DNA of 64,000 nucleotides from Ectothiorhodospira lacustris (GTDB lineage Bacteria > Pseudomonadota > Gammaproteobacteria > Ectothiorhodospirales > Ectothiorhodospiraceae). Positions within the stretch are counted from its first letter, which is position 1. Every line of letters begins with the position of its first letter. Below are positions 35,240 to 46,947 of the stretch, one piece after another. The notes beneath the pieces were generated by a model. The model worked only from the letters and a program-made list of their open reading frames with translations, did not search any database and was not told the DNA's origin. The stretch covers positions 120,663 through 184,662 of the forward strand of contig NZ_JAJNQN010000005.1 of the NCBI RefSeq assembly GCF_022227845.1, in the 5' to 3' direction. A program made the translations under genes and the position numbers.

Positions 35240-36586
35240 TCACCGCAGGGTGACCAGCTCCTCCGCGCTGGTGGGGTGCAGGGCCACGGTGTCATCCAGA
35301 TCCTGCTTGGTGGCGCCCATGCGCACCGCCACCGCAAATCCCTGCAGCATCTCATCCGCCCCCGGCCCGATGATATGCACGCCCACCACCTTCTCCTGCG
35401 CCCCCACCGTCACCAGCTTCATGGCCGTGGGGACCTTGTGGTCGGTCATGGCGTGGTACATGGAGGTGAAGCGGGTGGCATACACCTTCACCGCACTGCC
35501 GTGGGTGGCGCGGGCCTCGTCCTCCGTCAGGCCCACGGTGCCGATGGGAGGATGGCTGAACACCACCGAGGCGATGTTTTCATAGGACAGATGGCGATCC
35601 GGCCGGCCGCCGAACAGCCGATCCGCCAACCGCCGGCCGGCCGCGATGGCCACCGGGGTGAGGGCGACGCGGCCGGTAACGTCCCCGATGGCATAGACCC
35701 CCGCCACGTTAGTGTTCTGGAAGGCGTCGGTGGGAATGAAGCCCTGTTCATCCAGGTTTATCCCGACTGCCTCCAGGTCCAGCCCTGCGGTGGCCGGGGT
35801 CCTACCGATGGCCCAGATCACCTGATCGAACACCCCGCGGCATTCCCCCTGATCGCAGCGCAGCTCCACGCTGTCCGGGTGGGCGATGAGCCGGGATACC
35901 TGGGTGCGGGGAAATAGGTTCACGCCTGCCGCCAGCATCTGCTCCATCAGCGTATCCCGCACCATGGCGTCGAAGTGGCGCAGCAGGGTCTCGCCCCGCA
36001 GGTACATGGAGACCTCCGAACCCAGGGCCTGCAGCATCCCCGCCAGTTCCACCGCAATGTAGCCCGCCCCCACCACGGCGACACGCCGGGGCTGGGCCTG
36101 CAAGGCAAAGAAACCGTCCGAGGTGATGCCCAGCTCCGCACCGGGCTGATCCGGCACCGTGGGCCGCCCCCCCACCGCGATCACCACGTGATCCGCCGTC
36201 ACCCGCCGCCCGTCCACTTCCAGGGTGCGCTCCGCCACGAACCGGGCGGTGCCCTGGATCAGGTCGACACTGGAGTCCTCCAGATAGGTGCGATACCAGG
36301 TGTTGATATCGGCAATGTAGGCATCCCTTTTGGTCACCAGTGCGGTCCAGTCAAAGCCCTCCCGAGCCAGCCTGAAACCGTAGCCGGGGGCATCCTCCAG
36401 CCGATGGGCCGTCTCGGCGGCGTACCACATCACCTTTTTCGGCACGCAGCCCACATTGACGCAGGTACCACCCAGGGGGCCTTTCTCCACCACGGCGCAG
36501 CGCGCGCCGTGGTGGGCCGCCCGCTCCACCACGGACAGGCCGCCGCTGCCGGCGCCGATGGCGATGAGGTCATAATGATCTTGCAT
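35240..36586 (-). CDS. gor: Glutathione-disulfide reductase
   Basis: A 448-residue FAD-dependent disulfide reductase. The start at 36586 ([16 protein letters not shown]) has GCAGGAGAG upstream; the frame is open further right without family similarity. The redox disulfide is in [13 protein letters not shown], the second nucleotide fold is [15 protein letters not shown], and the C-terminal [11 protein letters not shown] supplies the catalytic His-Glu. Glutathione reductase is preferred over related flavoproteins because of the N-terminal pattern and the [20 protein letters not shown]-binding region. It keeps glutathione reduced in the cytoplasm. It is directly upstream of bioF and divergent from ubiA. 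Confidence 0.93.
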   Translation of the reverse strand: MQDHYDLIAIGAGSGGLSVVERAAHHGARCAVVEKGPLGGTCVNVGCVPKKVMWYAAETAHRLEDAPGYGFRLAREGFDWTALVTKRDAYIADINTWYRTYLEDSSVDLIQGTARFVAERTLEVDGRRVTADHVVIAVGGRPTVPDQPGAELGITSDGFFALQAQPRRVAVVGAGYIAVELAGMLQALGSEVSMYLRGETLLRHFDAMVRDTLMEQMLAAGVNLFPRTQVSRLIAHPDSVELRCDQGECRGVFDQVIWAIGRTPATAGLDLEAVGINLDEQGFIPTDAFQNTNVAGVYAIGDVTGRVALTPVAIAAGRRLADRLFGGRPDRHLSYENIASVVFSHPPIGTVGLTEDEARATHGSAVKVYATRFTSMYHAMTDHKVPTAMKLVTVGAQEKVVGVHIIGPGADEMLQGFAVAVRMGATKQDLDDTVALHPTSAEELVTLR

Positions 36587-36654
36587 GGATGCTCTCCTGC
36601 TCCGTTCGGCTTTGCTACACTTTAGCCCCTGGCAGATAACGGACCAAGCCCGCT

Positions 36655-37563
36655 TTGAAACCCGTGAACCCGGATACCGCCGCCGCCCCACTGAATCTGC
36701 GTGACAGGCTCGTCCAGTATGCACTGCTGACGCGTCTGCACCGTCCCATTGGCATCCTCCTGCTCCTCTGGCCGACCCTCTGGGCCCTGTGGATCGCGGC
36801 AGAGGGCATGCCCGACCTGCTGATCCTGTTCGTGTTCGTGGCCGGTGTGGCCCTGATGCGGTCCGCCGGCTGCGCCATCAATGACTTTGCCGACCGAGAC
36901 ATCGACGGCCATGTCTCCCGGACCCGGGACCGGCCCCTGGCCAGCCGGCGCATCAGTGGCCGGGAGGCGGTGGGCGTGACGGTGGCCCTCTCCCTGACGG
37001 CCTTCGCCCTGGTGCTGCTGATGAACCCCCTGACCATTGCCCTGTCGGTGGTGGCTCTGGCACTGGCGGTCAGCTACCCCTTCATGAAGCGATTCCATCA
37101 TCTACCCCAGGTGCATCTGGGGGCCGCCTTCGGCTGGGCCGTCCCCATGGCCTTTGCCGCCCAGACGGGGGCGTTTCCGCCGCCGCTGGCCTGGCTCCTG
37201 TTCCTGGCCACCATCCTCTGGACCACCGCCTACGACACCATGTATGCCATGGTGGACCGGCCGGATGACCTGAAGATCGGCGTCAAGTCCAGCGCCATCC
37301 TCTTCGGCGAGGCCGACCGCCTGATCATCGGCATCCTGCAGGCCCTGACCCTGGTGGCCCTCGCCCTGGTGGGCCTGCAGGCCGGCCTGGGCGGGTTCTT
37401 CTACCTGGGACTCGGGATCGCGGCCCTGCTGGCCCTCTACCAGCAGTACCTGATCCATGGCCGGGACCCCGGGGGCTGCTTCCAGGCCTTTTTGAACAAC
37501 AACTGGTTCGGCCTGGCCATCTTCGCGGGCATCATCGGGGCCTACCTGTTCGGCGCCGGCTGA
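36655..37563 (+). CDS. ubiA: 4-hydroxybenzoate polyprenyltransferase
   Basis: A 302-residue membrane enzyme that attaches the polyprenyl chain to 4-hydroxybenzoate in ubiquinone synthesis. The first aspartate-rich motif is [12 protein letters not shown] and the second is [17 protein letters not shown], both in the expected loops between hydrophobic segments. The N-terminal [22 protein letters not shown] is typical. The start is TTG 36655 or GTG 36664, since no ATG lies upstream in frame. The stop codon directly abuts the opposite-strand comF stop. No ubiC is adjacent, so the 4-hydroxybenzoate source is elsewhere. Confidence 0.95.
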   Translation: MKPVNPDTAAAPLNLRDRLVQYALLTRLHRPIGILLLLWPTLWALWIAAEGMPDLLILFVFVAGVALMRSAGCAINDFADRDIDGHVSRTRDRPLASRRISGREAVGVTVALSLTAFALVLLMNPLTIALSVVALALAVSYPFMKRFHHLPQVHLGAAFGWAVPMAFAAQTGAFPPPLAWLLFLATILWTTAYDTMYAMVDRPDDLKIGVKSSAILFGEADRLIIGILQALTLVALALVGLQAGLGGFFYLGLGIAALLALYQQYLIHGRDPGGCFQAFLNNNWFGLAIFAGIIGAYLFGAG

Positions 37564-38289
37564 TCAGGCTGCCCGCGCCAGTACCCACACATCCACACGC
37601 TTCACGCCGTGGACCTTGAGGGCCACGGCGATCTCGCGCAGGGTCGAACCGGTGGTCATCACGTCGTCCACCAGGGCCACGTGCCCGGCCTCGAAACCCG
37701 GATGCACCCGGAAGGCGCCGCGCAGATTGTCCCGCCGCATGGTGGCCGCCAGGGTCTGCTGGGGTGGCGTGGCCCGTACCCGCATCACGGCGCCATGGTG
37801 CAGCGGGCATCCCAGCGCCCGCGCCAGGGGGCGGGCCAGCTCCAGGGCCTGATTGAAGCCACGCTCCCGCAACCGGTGACGGTGCAGGGGGACCGGGATC
37901 ACGCAGTCGGGGACGTTGATCCGAGGGGCCAGGGCTTCGGCCATCAGTTGCCCCAGCAGACGTCCCTGGGGCAGGCGGGCACTGAACTTGAAATCGGCGA
38001 TCAGGCCGTCCACCGGCGGGGCATAGAGCAGGGCGGCCCAGGTGGCGTCAAAGGGGGGAAGCCGGCGCAGGCAGTGACCGCAGAAGGGAGCCGGGTACTC
38101 CAGGGGCAGGCCGCAGCGTGCACAGGCCTGTTCGGGGCGTGGCAATTCCGCCCGGCAGGCGGCACACAGGTCCAGCCCGGCATGGCCGGGGGCCGCGCAC
38201 AGCAGGCAGGTGGACGGATAGGCGGTTTCCAGCAGGGCGCCCCGCAGCCCCCCGAACCAGGATGCAATCATGGTCACGATCCCTGTCAC
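37564..38289 (-). CDS. comF: ComF family phosphoribosyltransferase-like protein
   Basis: A 241-residue protein with a four-cysteine zinc-binding N-terminus (STCLLCAAPGHAGLDLCAAC, CARCGLPLEY, FCGHCLRRLP) and a C-terminal phosphoribosyltransferase domain with the PRPP motif VALVDDVMTTGSTL. It corresponds to ComF/GntX, needed for DNA uptake in competent species and of unclear role elsewhere. No competence operon is adjacent. It is convergent with ubiA, the two stops touching, and divergent from the membrane protein gene upstream of bioB, a neighbourhood frequent in this class. Confidence 0.9.
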   Translation of the reverse strand: MTGIVTMIASWFGGLRGALLETAYPSTCLLCAAPGHAGLDLCAACRAELPRPEQACARCGLPLEYPAPFCGHCLRRLPPFDATWAALLYAPPVDGLIADFKFSARLPQGRLLGQLMAEALAPRINVPDCVIPVPLHRHRLRERGFNQALELARPLARALGCPLHHGAVMRVRATPPQQTLAATMRRDNLRGAFRVHPGFEAGHVALVDDVMTTGSTLREIAVALKVHGVKRVDVWVLARAA

Positions 38290-38395
38290 CTTGTGGATTG
38301 ATACGGTATATTGGCCCGATAGCCTACCAGATCAGGGTATTCACGATACCCGCTCGATACAGCGCAAGAGCCCTTTCAGGCACGGATCCGGTCCC

Positions 38396-38854
38396 ATGTC
38401 CCATACCGCCGCCCCCCGCACCGTCTCCGCCCGCGCCTGCGCCGGATCGGCCAAGCTGTTCAACTACGGCAACATCATTGCCGTGACCGTCGCCGGCGTG
38501 CCCCTGTTCCTGGTCACCGGCGACGTGGGCATGGCCACCATCATCGCCGCGATCATGGGCATCGTCCCGCTGGTGCTGTGGTTCGGCGGCTCCATGCTGG
38601 TCTACGCCCTCAACCGTCATCATCCGGAACCCCGGGTGGGGCACTACACCCAGCAGGCAGCCTATCGCTATTACGCCCTGATGGGCTCGCTCATCGTGAT
38701 CGGCACCTTCTTCCCGCCGCAGATCCTCTATTACCGGCTCTACTGGCTGTTGGCCGCCGCGATACTCATCCCTTGGTCGATCCGGGACATCATCCGGATC
38801 AACCGCGAACAATGGCACGACGTTGCAATTCCCGAGGAACCTGACCATGGCTGA
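38396..38854 (+). CDS. Small predicted membrane protein upstream of bioB
   Basis: Not recognised by family. About 152 residues from ATG 38396 ([19 protein letters not shown]); the frame is open to 38270 without supportive sequence. Four hydrophobic segments are visible: [52 protein letters not shown] and [14 protein letters not shown] charged C-terminal tail follows. Its end overlaps the bioB start by 8 bases (38847-38854), so translation is probably coupled. It could be a membrane component co-expressed with biotin synthesis, but no transport motif was seen. Confidence 0.72.
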   Translation: MSHTAAPRTVSARACAGSAKLFNYGNIIAVTVAGVPLFLVTGDVGMATIIAAIMGIVPLVLWFGGSMLVYALNRHHPEPRVGHYTQQAAYRYYALMGSLIVIGTFFPPQILYYRLYWLLAAAILIPWSIRDIIRINREQWHDVAIPEEPDHG

Positions 38855-39833
38855 TACGCGCCACGACTGGGAGATGGACGAGATCCTCGCCCTCCTGGAA
38901 CGCCCCTTCAACGACCTTCTGTTCGAGGCCCACACCATCCATCGGGGCCGTTTCAATCCCAATCACATTCAGGTAAGCCGTCTGCTGTCCATCAAGACCG
39001 GCTCCTGTTCCGAGAACTGCGGCTACTGCTCCCAGAGCGCCCACCACGACACCGCGGTGGAAAAGGAGCAGCTCATGCCCGTGGCCGAGGTACTGGCCGA
39101 GGCGCGCAAGGCCAAGGATGACGGCGCCACGCGGTTCTGCATGGGCGCCGCCTGGCGCAATCTCAACGACCGCAACCTGGAACAGATCATCGAGATGGTC
39201 AAGGGCGTGCGGGCGCTGGAACTGGAAACCTGCATGACCCTGGGCATGCTCACCGAGATGCAGGCCCGGCGCCTGAAGGAATCGGGCCTGGACTACTACA
39301 ATCACAACCTGGACACCTCCCCGGAATATTACGGCGAGGTGATCACCACCCGTACCTATCAGGACCGACTGGACACCCTGGCCCATGTGCGCGAGGCCGG
39401 CATCAACGTCTGCTCCGGCGGCATCCTGGGCATGGGCGAATCCCGCCGCGACCGAGCCGGCCTGCTGCAGCAATTGGCGAATCTGCCTCGACATCCGGAA
39501 TCCGTGCCCATCAACAACCTGGTACAGGTGGAAGGCACACCGCTGCATGGCGTGGAGCCGCTGGACCCCTTCGAGTTCGTGCGCACCGTGGCCGTGGCAC
39601 GGATCATCATGCCCCATTCCCATGTGCGCCTGTCCGCGGGACGCAGCGAGATGAGTGACGAGATGCAGGCCCTGTGCTTCTTTGCCGGTGCCAACTCCAT
39701 CTTCCACGGCGACAAGCTGCTCACCACCCCCAACGCCACTGAAAGCCACGACGAGACCCTGTTCCGGCGTCTGGGGCTGAGCTCGCAGGTGGTGGAGGAA
39801 AGGCACGCCCACAGCAGCGTGCACGCGGCCTGA
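38847..39833 (+). CDS. bioB: Biotin synthase
   Basis: A 328-residue radical-SAM enzyme that inserts sulfur into dethiobiotin. ATG 38847 has GAGGAACC upstream. The CxxxCxxC cluster motif is [10 protein letters not shown] near residue 53, and conserved residues for the second cluster and substrate occur in [19 protein letters not shown] and RLSAGRSEM. Length and order fit BioB. Its stop TGATG overlaps the ATG of the gamma-carbonic anhydrase, so the membrane protein, bioB and the anhydrase are probably one transcript. The usual bioF, bioH, bioC and bioD genes do not follow. Confidence 0.97.
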   Translation: MADTRHDWEMDEILALLERPFNDLLFEAHTIHRGRFNPNHIQVSRLLSIKTGSCSENCGYCSQSAHHDTAVEKEQLMPVAEVLAEARKAKDDGATRFCMGAAWRNLNDRNLEQIIEMVKGVRALELETCMTLGMLTEMQARRLKESGLDYYNHNLDTSPEYYGEVITTRTYQDRLDTLAHVREAGINVCSGGILGMGESRRDRAGLLQQLANLPRHPESVPINNLVQVEGTPLHGVEPLDPFEFVRTVAVARIIMPHSHVRLSAGRSEMSDEMQALCFFAGANSIFHGDKLLTTPNATESHDETLFRRLGLSSQVVEERHAHSSVHAA

Positions 39834-40369
39834 TGACGATGATCCGCGCCTTTGAAGGCCATCGGCCTCGGATCGCCGCCGGCGCCTGGGTGGATGAGAC
39901 GGCGGTGGTGATCGGGGATGTGACCCTGGGCGAGGACAGCTCCATCTGGCCCCTGTGCGTGCTGCGGGGGGACGTGAATCGCATCCGCATCGGGGCCTGC
40001 ACCAATATCCAGGACGGCAGTGTGCTGCATGTCACCCATGAGGGTCCCTATACCCCCGGCGGACGGGATCTGATGGTAGGTGATGAGGTCACGGTGGGAC
40101 ACAAGGTGATCCTGCATGCCTGCACCATCCATGACCGGGTCATGGTAGGCATGGGGAGCATCGTCATGGACGGCGTGGTGATCGAGTCGGAGGTACTGCT
40201 GGCCGCCGGCAGCGTGGTGCCGCCCGGAAAGCTGCTGGAGAGCGGTTACCTATGGCGGGGTAGCCCGGCCCGGCGGGTGCGGCCGCTCACGGAGGAGGAA
40301 AAGGCTCACCTGCGATATTCGGCGGAACATTACGTACGGGTGAAGAACCGGCACGCCGGGGGCAGGTAG
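39833..40369 (+). CDS. Gamma-class carbonic anhydrase family protein (YrdA-like)
   Basis: A 178-residue left-handed beta-helix protein. Hexapeptide repeats (VIGDVTLGEDSSIWP, RIGACTNIQDGSVLHV) form the body and the zinc ligands are supplied by His in VLHVTHEGP and by the two His in VGHKVILHACTIHD. A C-terminal helix (LTEEEKAHLRYSAEHY) closes the trimer. Members hydrate CO2 or have unknown substrates; activity cannot be predicted by motif alone. It overlaps the bioB stop (TGATG), suggesting cotranslation. A second family member lies at 59132-59692. Confidence 0.9.
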   Translation: MTMIRAFEGHRPRIAAGAWVDETAVVIGDVTLGEDSSIWPLCVLRGDVNRIRIGACTNIQDGSVLHVTHEGPYTPGGRDLMVGDEVTVGHKVILHACTIHDRVMVGMGSIVMDGVVIESEVLLAAGSVVPPGKLLESGYLWRGSPARRVRPLTEEEKAHLRYSAEHYVRVKNRHAGGR

Positions 40370-40393
40370 TCACAGGCGCCCCCTCATCCCCGG

Positions 40394-40418
40394 CCCTTCT
40401 CCCCCGGAGGGAGAAGGG
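40394..40418. terminator. Hairpin between convergent genes
   Basis: A perfect 10-bp stem (CCCTTCTCCC 40394-40403 with GGGAGAAGGG 40409-40418) separated by CCGGA lies between the stops of the gamma-carbonic anhydrase and the OmpA-like lipoprotein. It lacks a T-run but is placed to end both transcripts. The sequence type also occurs as a dispersed repeat in many proteobacteria. Confidence 0.5.
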
Positions 40419-40469
40419 AGGAATGCGATCACGTCAGCCTGCCGGAAAGCTCCGGAAGGCCGGCACCGG

Positions 40470-41129
40470 TTACATGGCCAGGGGGATCAGGGTCAGTTCC
40501 ACCCGACGGTTCAGAGAACGACCATGGGTGGTGCCGTTGTCCGCCACCGGGCGATGGGGGCCAAAGCCGATGGTGTCCAGACGGACGCGGGAGATCCCCT
40601 GGCCTTCCAGGTAACGGGCCACGCTGTCGGCCCGGCGCTGGGACAGGTCCATGTTGTACTGTACGCTGCCGGTGCTGTCCGTATGACCGGCCACTTCGAT
40701 GGCGGTCTGATCGTACTTCTTGACCACCAGGGCCACGGAGTTGAGCACTTCGTAGAAGTCCGGCTTCACTTCCTCACGATTGACGTCGAAGGTGATGTTG
40801 CCCGGCATGTTGAGGATCAGGTTGTCACCCACGCGGGTGACGCTCACGCCGCTGCCTTCCAGACGCTGACGCAGCTCCAGCTCCTGGCGGTCCATGTAGT
40901 TACCCACGGCGGCACCGGCCAAGGCACCGATACCGGCGCCGATCATGGCACGCTTGGTCCGGTCACGACGGGTCGTGACGTTGCCGATCAGGGCGCCTGC
41001 GGCGGCGCCTATGGCGGCCCCCTTGGTGGAGGTACTGACCTTCTGTTCGCCAGTATAGGGATCCAGGGTGGTACAACCTGCCAGCACCATGGCGGCGGCC
41101 AGGGGCAGGATCAGCAGTGATTTGCGCAT
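40470..41129 (-). CDS. OmpA-family outer-membrane lipoprotein
   Basis: A 219-residue lipoprotein. The signal peptide ends in the lipobox LAGC at residue 19. A glycine zipper (GAAIGAAAGALIGN and AMIGAGIGALAGAAVGN) follows, then a short coiled region and the OmpA C-terminal peptidoglycan-binding domain with ITFDVNREEVKPDF, VAGHTDSTG, NMDLSQRRADSVARYL and GRSLNRRVEL. It resembles YiaD or Lpp-OmpA fusion lipoproteins that tie the outer membrane to peptidoglycan. It is convergent with the gamma-carbonic anhydrase. Confidence 0.93.
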   Translation of the reverse strand: MRKSLLILPLAAAMVLAGCTTLDPYTGEQKVSTSTKGAAIGAAAGALIGNVTTRRDRTKRAMIGAGIGALAGAAVGNYMDRQELELRQRLEGSGVSVTRVGDNLILNMPGNITFDVNREEVKPDFYEVLNSVALVVKKYDQTAIEVAGHTDSTGSVQYNMDLSQRRADSVARYLEGQGISRVRLDTIGFGPHRPVADNGTTHGRSLNRRVELTLIPLAM

Positions 41130-41213
41130 GTCGAACCTCGTTGGGGTTACTGTGGCTTTCCAGCCTGATGTTTTACTTGATGTCGCGGTTTTAGCATCCG
41201 GCGGATGAACGGC

Positions 41214-42029
41214 TCATGAACCGGGTCGCAGGGCCGCCATCACCAGGGCGGCATCGGGGCGACGGCCACGCCATAGGGCAAAGGCCTCCGCCGCCTGCTC
41301 CACCAACATGCCCAGGCCGTCCCGGGTCCAGCCGGCCCCGTGTGCCTGCCCCCAGCGCACGAAGGCGGTGGGACTGTCGCCGTACATCATGTCGTAGCAC
41401 CCCCCCCCCGGCGCCAGCAGGTCCTTAGGCAGGTCCGGCACCTGATCGTTCAACCCCGCCGCAGTACCGTTGATCACCAGATCGAAATGACGCCCGGCCA
41501 GTCCATCCAGACCGCCGCCGGAGACCGGCCCCAGGTCGGCAAAGTCCCGCGCCAGGGCCGATGCCTTTTCCGCGGTGCGGTTGGCGATGTGCAGACTCTC
41601 GGGATGCTCTGCCAGCAACGGGGCCAGCACGCCGCGCACGGCGCCACCGGCCCCCAGCAGCAGGATACGGGCCCCCGCCAGGGCCGCGCCCGGATTGCGC
41701 TTCAGATCGCCGACCAGTCCCACACCGTCGGTGTTGTCGCCGAACAGTCCCTCCGGCGTCACCTTCAGCGTGTTGACGGCCCCGGCCCGGCGGGCCCGCT
41801 CACTGAGCCGGCCCGCCAGCTCGAAGGCCTCGTGCTTGAACGGCACGGTAATGCTGAACCCCCGATAGCCCTGGGTCATCAGACGACGCAGGGTACCGGC
41901 AAAGTCGTCCGTCGGTGCCAGGATGGCCTCGTAGCTGAGGTCCTGGCCTGTCTGCCGGGCGAACAGGCTGTGGATCTGGGGCGACTTGCTGTGTCCGATG
42001 GGATTGCCGATGACGGCGTAACGGTCCAT
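41214..42029 (-). CDS. aroE: Shikimate dehydrogenase
   Basis: A 271-residue NADP-dependent enzyme reducing 3-dehydroshikimate in aromatic amino-acid synthesis. The substrate-binding start is [16 protein letters not shown], the catalytic lysine is in VPFKHEAF, and the NADP fold reads [22 protein letters not shown] and the C-terminal [15 protein letters not shown] are also standard. The start is supported by AAGGAGCTCC 5 bases upstream. It follows hemB by 21 bases on the minus strand, so the two may share a transcript. Confidence 0.96.
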   Translation of the reverse strand: MDRYAVIGNPIGHSKSPQIHSLFARQTGQDLSYEAILAPTDDFAGTLRRLMTQGYRGFSITVPFKHEAFELAGRLSERARRAGAVNTLKVTPEGLFGDNTDGVGLVGDLKRNPGAALAGARILLLGAGGAVRGVLAPLLAEHPESLHIANRTAEKASALARDFADLGPVSGGGLDGLAGRHFDLVINGTAAGLNDQVPDLPKDLLAPGGGCYDMMYGDSPTAFVRWGQAHGAGWTRDGLGMLVEQAAEAFALWRGRRPDAALVMAALRPGS

Positions 42030-42050
42030 GGCCGGAGCTCCTTGGGATGA

Positions 42051-43853
<1,803 letters not shown>

Positions 43854-43896
43854 ATACGGCAAAGGTCGCACACGGCTTCTCAGGTCCCAAAGAGGC

Positions 43897-46650
43897 TTAT
43901 TCGCCGGTACCTTCAGGGGACTCGGGCACCGGCAGGGTAAAGATGAAACGGCTGCCCTTGCCGGGCTCGGTTTCCACCCAGATCCGCCCCCCCAGCCGCT
44001 GCACGATGTTCTTGCAAATGGCCAGCCCCAGGCCGGTGCCTTCCGGCTTGTCGGTGAGGGCATCGCCCACCTGACGGAATTTCTCGAACAGGGTGGGCAG
44101 TGCATCCGCCGGGATCCCCGGACCATTGTCCTCCACCTCGACCCGTACACCCCCGTCCCGGGCCGGTCGTAGCCGCAGCACCACCCGACCGGTCTGCGGC
44201 GGCGTGAATTTCACCGCGTTGGACAGCAGATTGATGACCACCTGCATCAGTCGATCCCGATCCGTGGGCAGGTAGACCGGGGCCTGCGGAAGCTCCAGGG
44301 CCAGGGCCACCCCCTTGTCCCGGAACAACTGGCCCGTGGTGGTGGCCCCCTCGGACAGGATCTCCACCAGGTCCAGCCGGTGAATGTGCCAGCGCATGGC
44401 CCCGGACTCCAGTTTGGCCAGATCCAGTACCTGATTGATGAGCCGGGTCAGACGCTCGCTCTCGCTGATGATGATGCCCAGAAATTCCTGGCGCTTTTCC
44501 GCCGCCAGATCCGGATGATCATGCAGGATCTCGGTAAAGGAGCGGATGGAGGTCAGCGGGGTACGCAGCTCGTGGGTGACGGTGGAGATGAAGTCGTCCT
44601 TCATGCGATCCAGCTGCTGCAGCTGGGCATTGGCGGCCCGCAGCTCGGCGGTGGCCGCCTCCAGTTCCCGTGACTTGGCCTCCAGCTGCTGGCTGTAGGT
44701 GATCACCTGGCTCGCCTCGTCGAGGATTTCCATCACCTCTTCCAGGCTGACCACGTCGCCCTTGGCCACGTTGGAGACCATCACCCGGGCGGAGGCGGTA
44801 CCGATGGAACCGGCCAGCATGCGTTCACACATGAGGATCAGTTCGCCGTCCGCCTCCCGCATCCGGCGAAAATCCAGTCCCCGGGTGCGGGCATACTGAT
44901 GAAAGGCCCTGACCGCCCGCTCCTCGCCCACGAACCGTTTCAGCAGGTCCAGCAGATCCCGCACGGTGGCGGTGCCCCGCCAGAAACGGGAGCTGCCGTA
45001 ACGATCGGCGGAGAGCCGGAACACATCCACAAACAGATTGGCCTGGATGCGCTCCATGGTGCTCTGGCGGGTGAGCAGGGAGACGGTCACATAGGCCCCC
45101 ACGTTCACCAGCATGGACCAGATCAGGGCGTGGGTGATGGGGTCCAGCCCTTCCAGTCCGAACAGGGCATAGGGCTTGAGCAAGGCGATGCCCAGCCAGC
45201 CTTGGTGAATGAAGTCCATGGGCAGCCAGCCCGACTGGGCAAAGGCCGGCAACAGCAGGGTGTAGAGCCAGACGGCAAAACCGGCCACCAGACCCGCCAG
45301 CGCCCCCTTCTGGGTGGCCCCTTTCCAGAAGATGCCGCCGATGAGGGCCGGGGCAAACTGGGCCACGGCGCAGAAGGACACCAGCCCCATCCCCACCAGG
45401 GCGACCATGTCGCCGGTGATCCTGACATAGCCGTAACCCAGCAGGATGCCCACCAGGATGCCCCAGCGCCGCAGATGCAGCAGCAGGCGGGTGAGGTCCT
45501 TGCGCTGCTGCAGCTTTAGCCAGCGGATGCGCAACAACACGGGCATCACCAGGTCGTTGCAGAGCATGGTGGCCAGGGCCACCGTCTCGACGATGATCAT
45601 GGCTGTGGCCGCCGACAACCCACCCAGGAAGACCATGAGTGCCAGCCACTGCAGGTCCTGGGACAGGGGCAGGGCCAGCACGAAGCTGTCCGGGTGGATC
45701 GAACCCTGGCCGAACATGAGCACCCCGGCAAAGGCAATGGGCAGCACGAAGAGGTTGATCAGGAACAGATACAGGGGAAACAGCCAGGCGGCCTTGCTCA
45801 CATGGCGCTCATCCACGTTCTCCACCACCGCCACCTGGAACTGGCGCGGCAGGACCAGGATCACCACCATGGACAGCAGGATCAGCGCCACCCAGTTACC
45901 GTAGTCCGCCAGCTCCCCGACGCGAAATAGCTCGGCCAGGTCCGGGTGCTGCGCCGCCTGCCCGAACAGATCCCCCGGCCCGCCGAAGATCAGGAAGGTC
46001 ACCACCAGGCCGGCGGCCATGAAGGCCACCAGCTTGACGATGGACTCGAACGCGATGGCCGCCACCATGCCCTGGTGATGCTCGGCGGTATCGATGTGCC
46101 GGGTGCCGAACAGGATGGCGAACAGGGCCAGGATCAGCGCTACGTAGAAGGCGGTATCCATGTAGAACGGGACACTGTGCATCAGATCCTGGGCCGTCAC
46201 CTCCGGGTACATGACCATCACCGTGAAAGTATCGGAGACTGCCTTGAGCTGCAGAGCGATATAGGGGATCAGCCCCACCAGAGCGATGACAGTGACCAAC
46301 CCCCCCAGCAAGGGGCTCTTGCCGTAGCGGGAGGCCACGAAATCCGCGATGGAGGTGATGCGGTTGACCTTGGAGATGCGCACCATCTTGCGCAGCACGA
46401 TCCACCAGACCGCCGCCATGAGGGTGGGTCCCAGATAGATGGGCAGGTAATGGATGCCGCCCTGGGCCGCCAGACCCACGCTGCCGTAGAAGGTCCATGA
46501 GGTGCAGTACACCGCAATGGACAGGGCGTAGACATAGGGGTTGTTGATGACACTGCGGCCCTGGTCCGCCCGGCGGTCCCCCCAGTAGGCAATGCCGAAC
46601 AGGATCAGCAGGTAGCCCAGGGAGACGCCGATGACCAGCCCCATGTTCAC
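43897..46650 (-). CDS. CbrA-like sensor histidine kinase with sodium:solute symporter domain
   Basis: A 917-residue protein. The first ~500 residues form an SSS/SLC5-type symporter-like membrane domain (GDRRADQGRSVINNPYVYALSIAVYCTSWTFYGSVGL, LRWLKLQ loops). Then come a linker, a STAC-like region, a coiled coil near 660 and a HisKA dimerisation domain with THELRTPL (His near 694). The HATPase lobe has NLLSNAVKFTPPQTG, DNGPGIP and GTGLGLAIC. There is no C-terminal receiver. CbrA of Pseudomonas has this organisation and controls carbon/nitrogen use with CbrB; here the partner is probably the receiver protein at 49102-49482. The GTG start overlaps the preceding small gene by 4 bases (GTGA). Confidence 0.93.
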   Translation of the reverse strand: MNMGLVIGVSLGYLLILFGIAYWGDRRADQGRSVINNPYVYALSIAVYCTSWTFYGSVGLAAQGGIHYLPIYLGPTLMAAVWWIVLRKMVRISKVNRITSIADFVASRYGKSPLLGGLVTVIALVGLIPYIALQLKAVSDTFTVMVMYPEVTAQDLMHSVPFYMDTAFYVALILALFAILFGTRHIDTAEHHQGMVAAIAFESIVKLVAFMAAGLVVTFLIFGGPGDLFGQAAQHPDLAELFRVGELADYGNWVALILLSMVVILVLPRQFQVAVVENVDERHVSKAAWLFPLYLFLINLFVLPIAFAGVLMFGQGSIHPDSFVLALPLSQDLQWLALMVFLGGLSAATAMIIVETVALATMLCNDLVMPVLLRIRWLKLQQRKDLTRLLLHLRRWGILVGILLGYGYVRITGDMVALVGMGLVSFCAVAQFAPALIGGIFWKGATQKGALAGLVAGFAVWLYTLLLPAFAQSGWLPMDFIHQGWLGIALLKPYALFGLEGLDPITHALIWSMLVNVGAYVTVSLLTRQSTMERIQANLFVDVFRLSADRYGSSRFWRGTATVRDLLDLLKRFVGEERAVRAFHQYARTRGLDFRRMREADGELILMCERMLAGSIGTASARVMVSNVAKGDVVSLEEVMEILDEASQVITYSQQLEAKSRELEAATAELRAANAQLQQLDRMKDDFISTVTHELRTPLTSIRSFTEILHDHPDLAAEKRQEFLGIIISESERLTRLINQVLDLAKLESGAMRWHIHRLDLVEILSEGATTTGQLFRDKGVALALELPQAPVYLPTDRDRLMQVVINLLSNAVKFTPPQTGRVVLRLRPARDGGVRVEVEDNGPGIPADALPTLFEKFRQVGDALTDKPEGTGLGLAICKNIVQRLGGRIWVETEPGKGSRFIFTLPVPESPEGTGE

Positions 46651-46943
46651 CGGGTGTCCTCCTCCCGCCCCGTTGCCGGGTCATCCGGCTCGTCCCCGCG
46701 GGTCCGGAGCACGATCAACAGCACTACCAGGATCACGACCAGCCAGGCCAGATACAGATACAGGAACAGGACCGGAATGCCCAACAGGGTGGCTGGCACG
46801 TCGAAGACCGCCAGCAAGGGGGGGAAGAACAGGGCCAGACCCAGCATGAAGGCGGCCACATACCGCTCCCGGGCGCCGCTGGGCGGGGTCATCCGCAGGC
46901 CCCGATCACCCTGGGTATCCTCCGGCGACAGCGGCGGCTTCAT
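46647..46943 (-). CDS. Small membrane protein, CbrX-like
   Basis: A 98-residue protein with two hydrophobic segments (AAFMLGLALFFPPLLAVF and LLGIPVLFLYLYLAWLVVILVVLLIVL) and charged ends. It lies between the exonuclease fusion and the CbrA-like kinase with a 4-base stop/start overlap (GTGA) with the latter. The same position, size and coupling characterise CbrX in Pseudomonas, which tunes CbrA translation. Similarity beyond position and topology was not established. Confidence 0.8.
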   Translation of the reverse strand: MKPPLSPEDTQGDRGLRMTPPSGARERYVAAFMLGLALFFPPLLAVFDVPATLLGIPVLFLYLYLAWLVVILVVLLIVLRTRGDEPDDPATGREEDTR

Positions 46944-46947
46944 GGCC

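Noticed and set aside
34349..35917. A plus-strand open frame of about 520 codons opposite bioF and gor
   Set aside because: It is antisense to two clear enzymes and has no recognisable domain.
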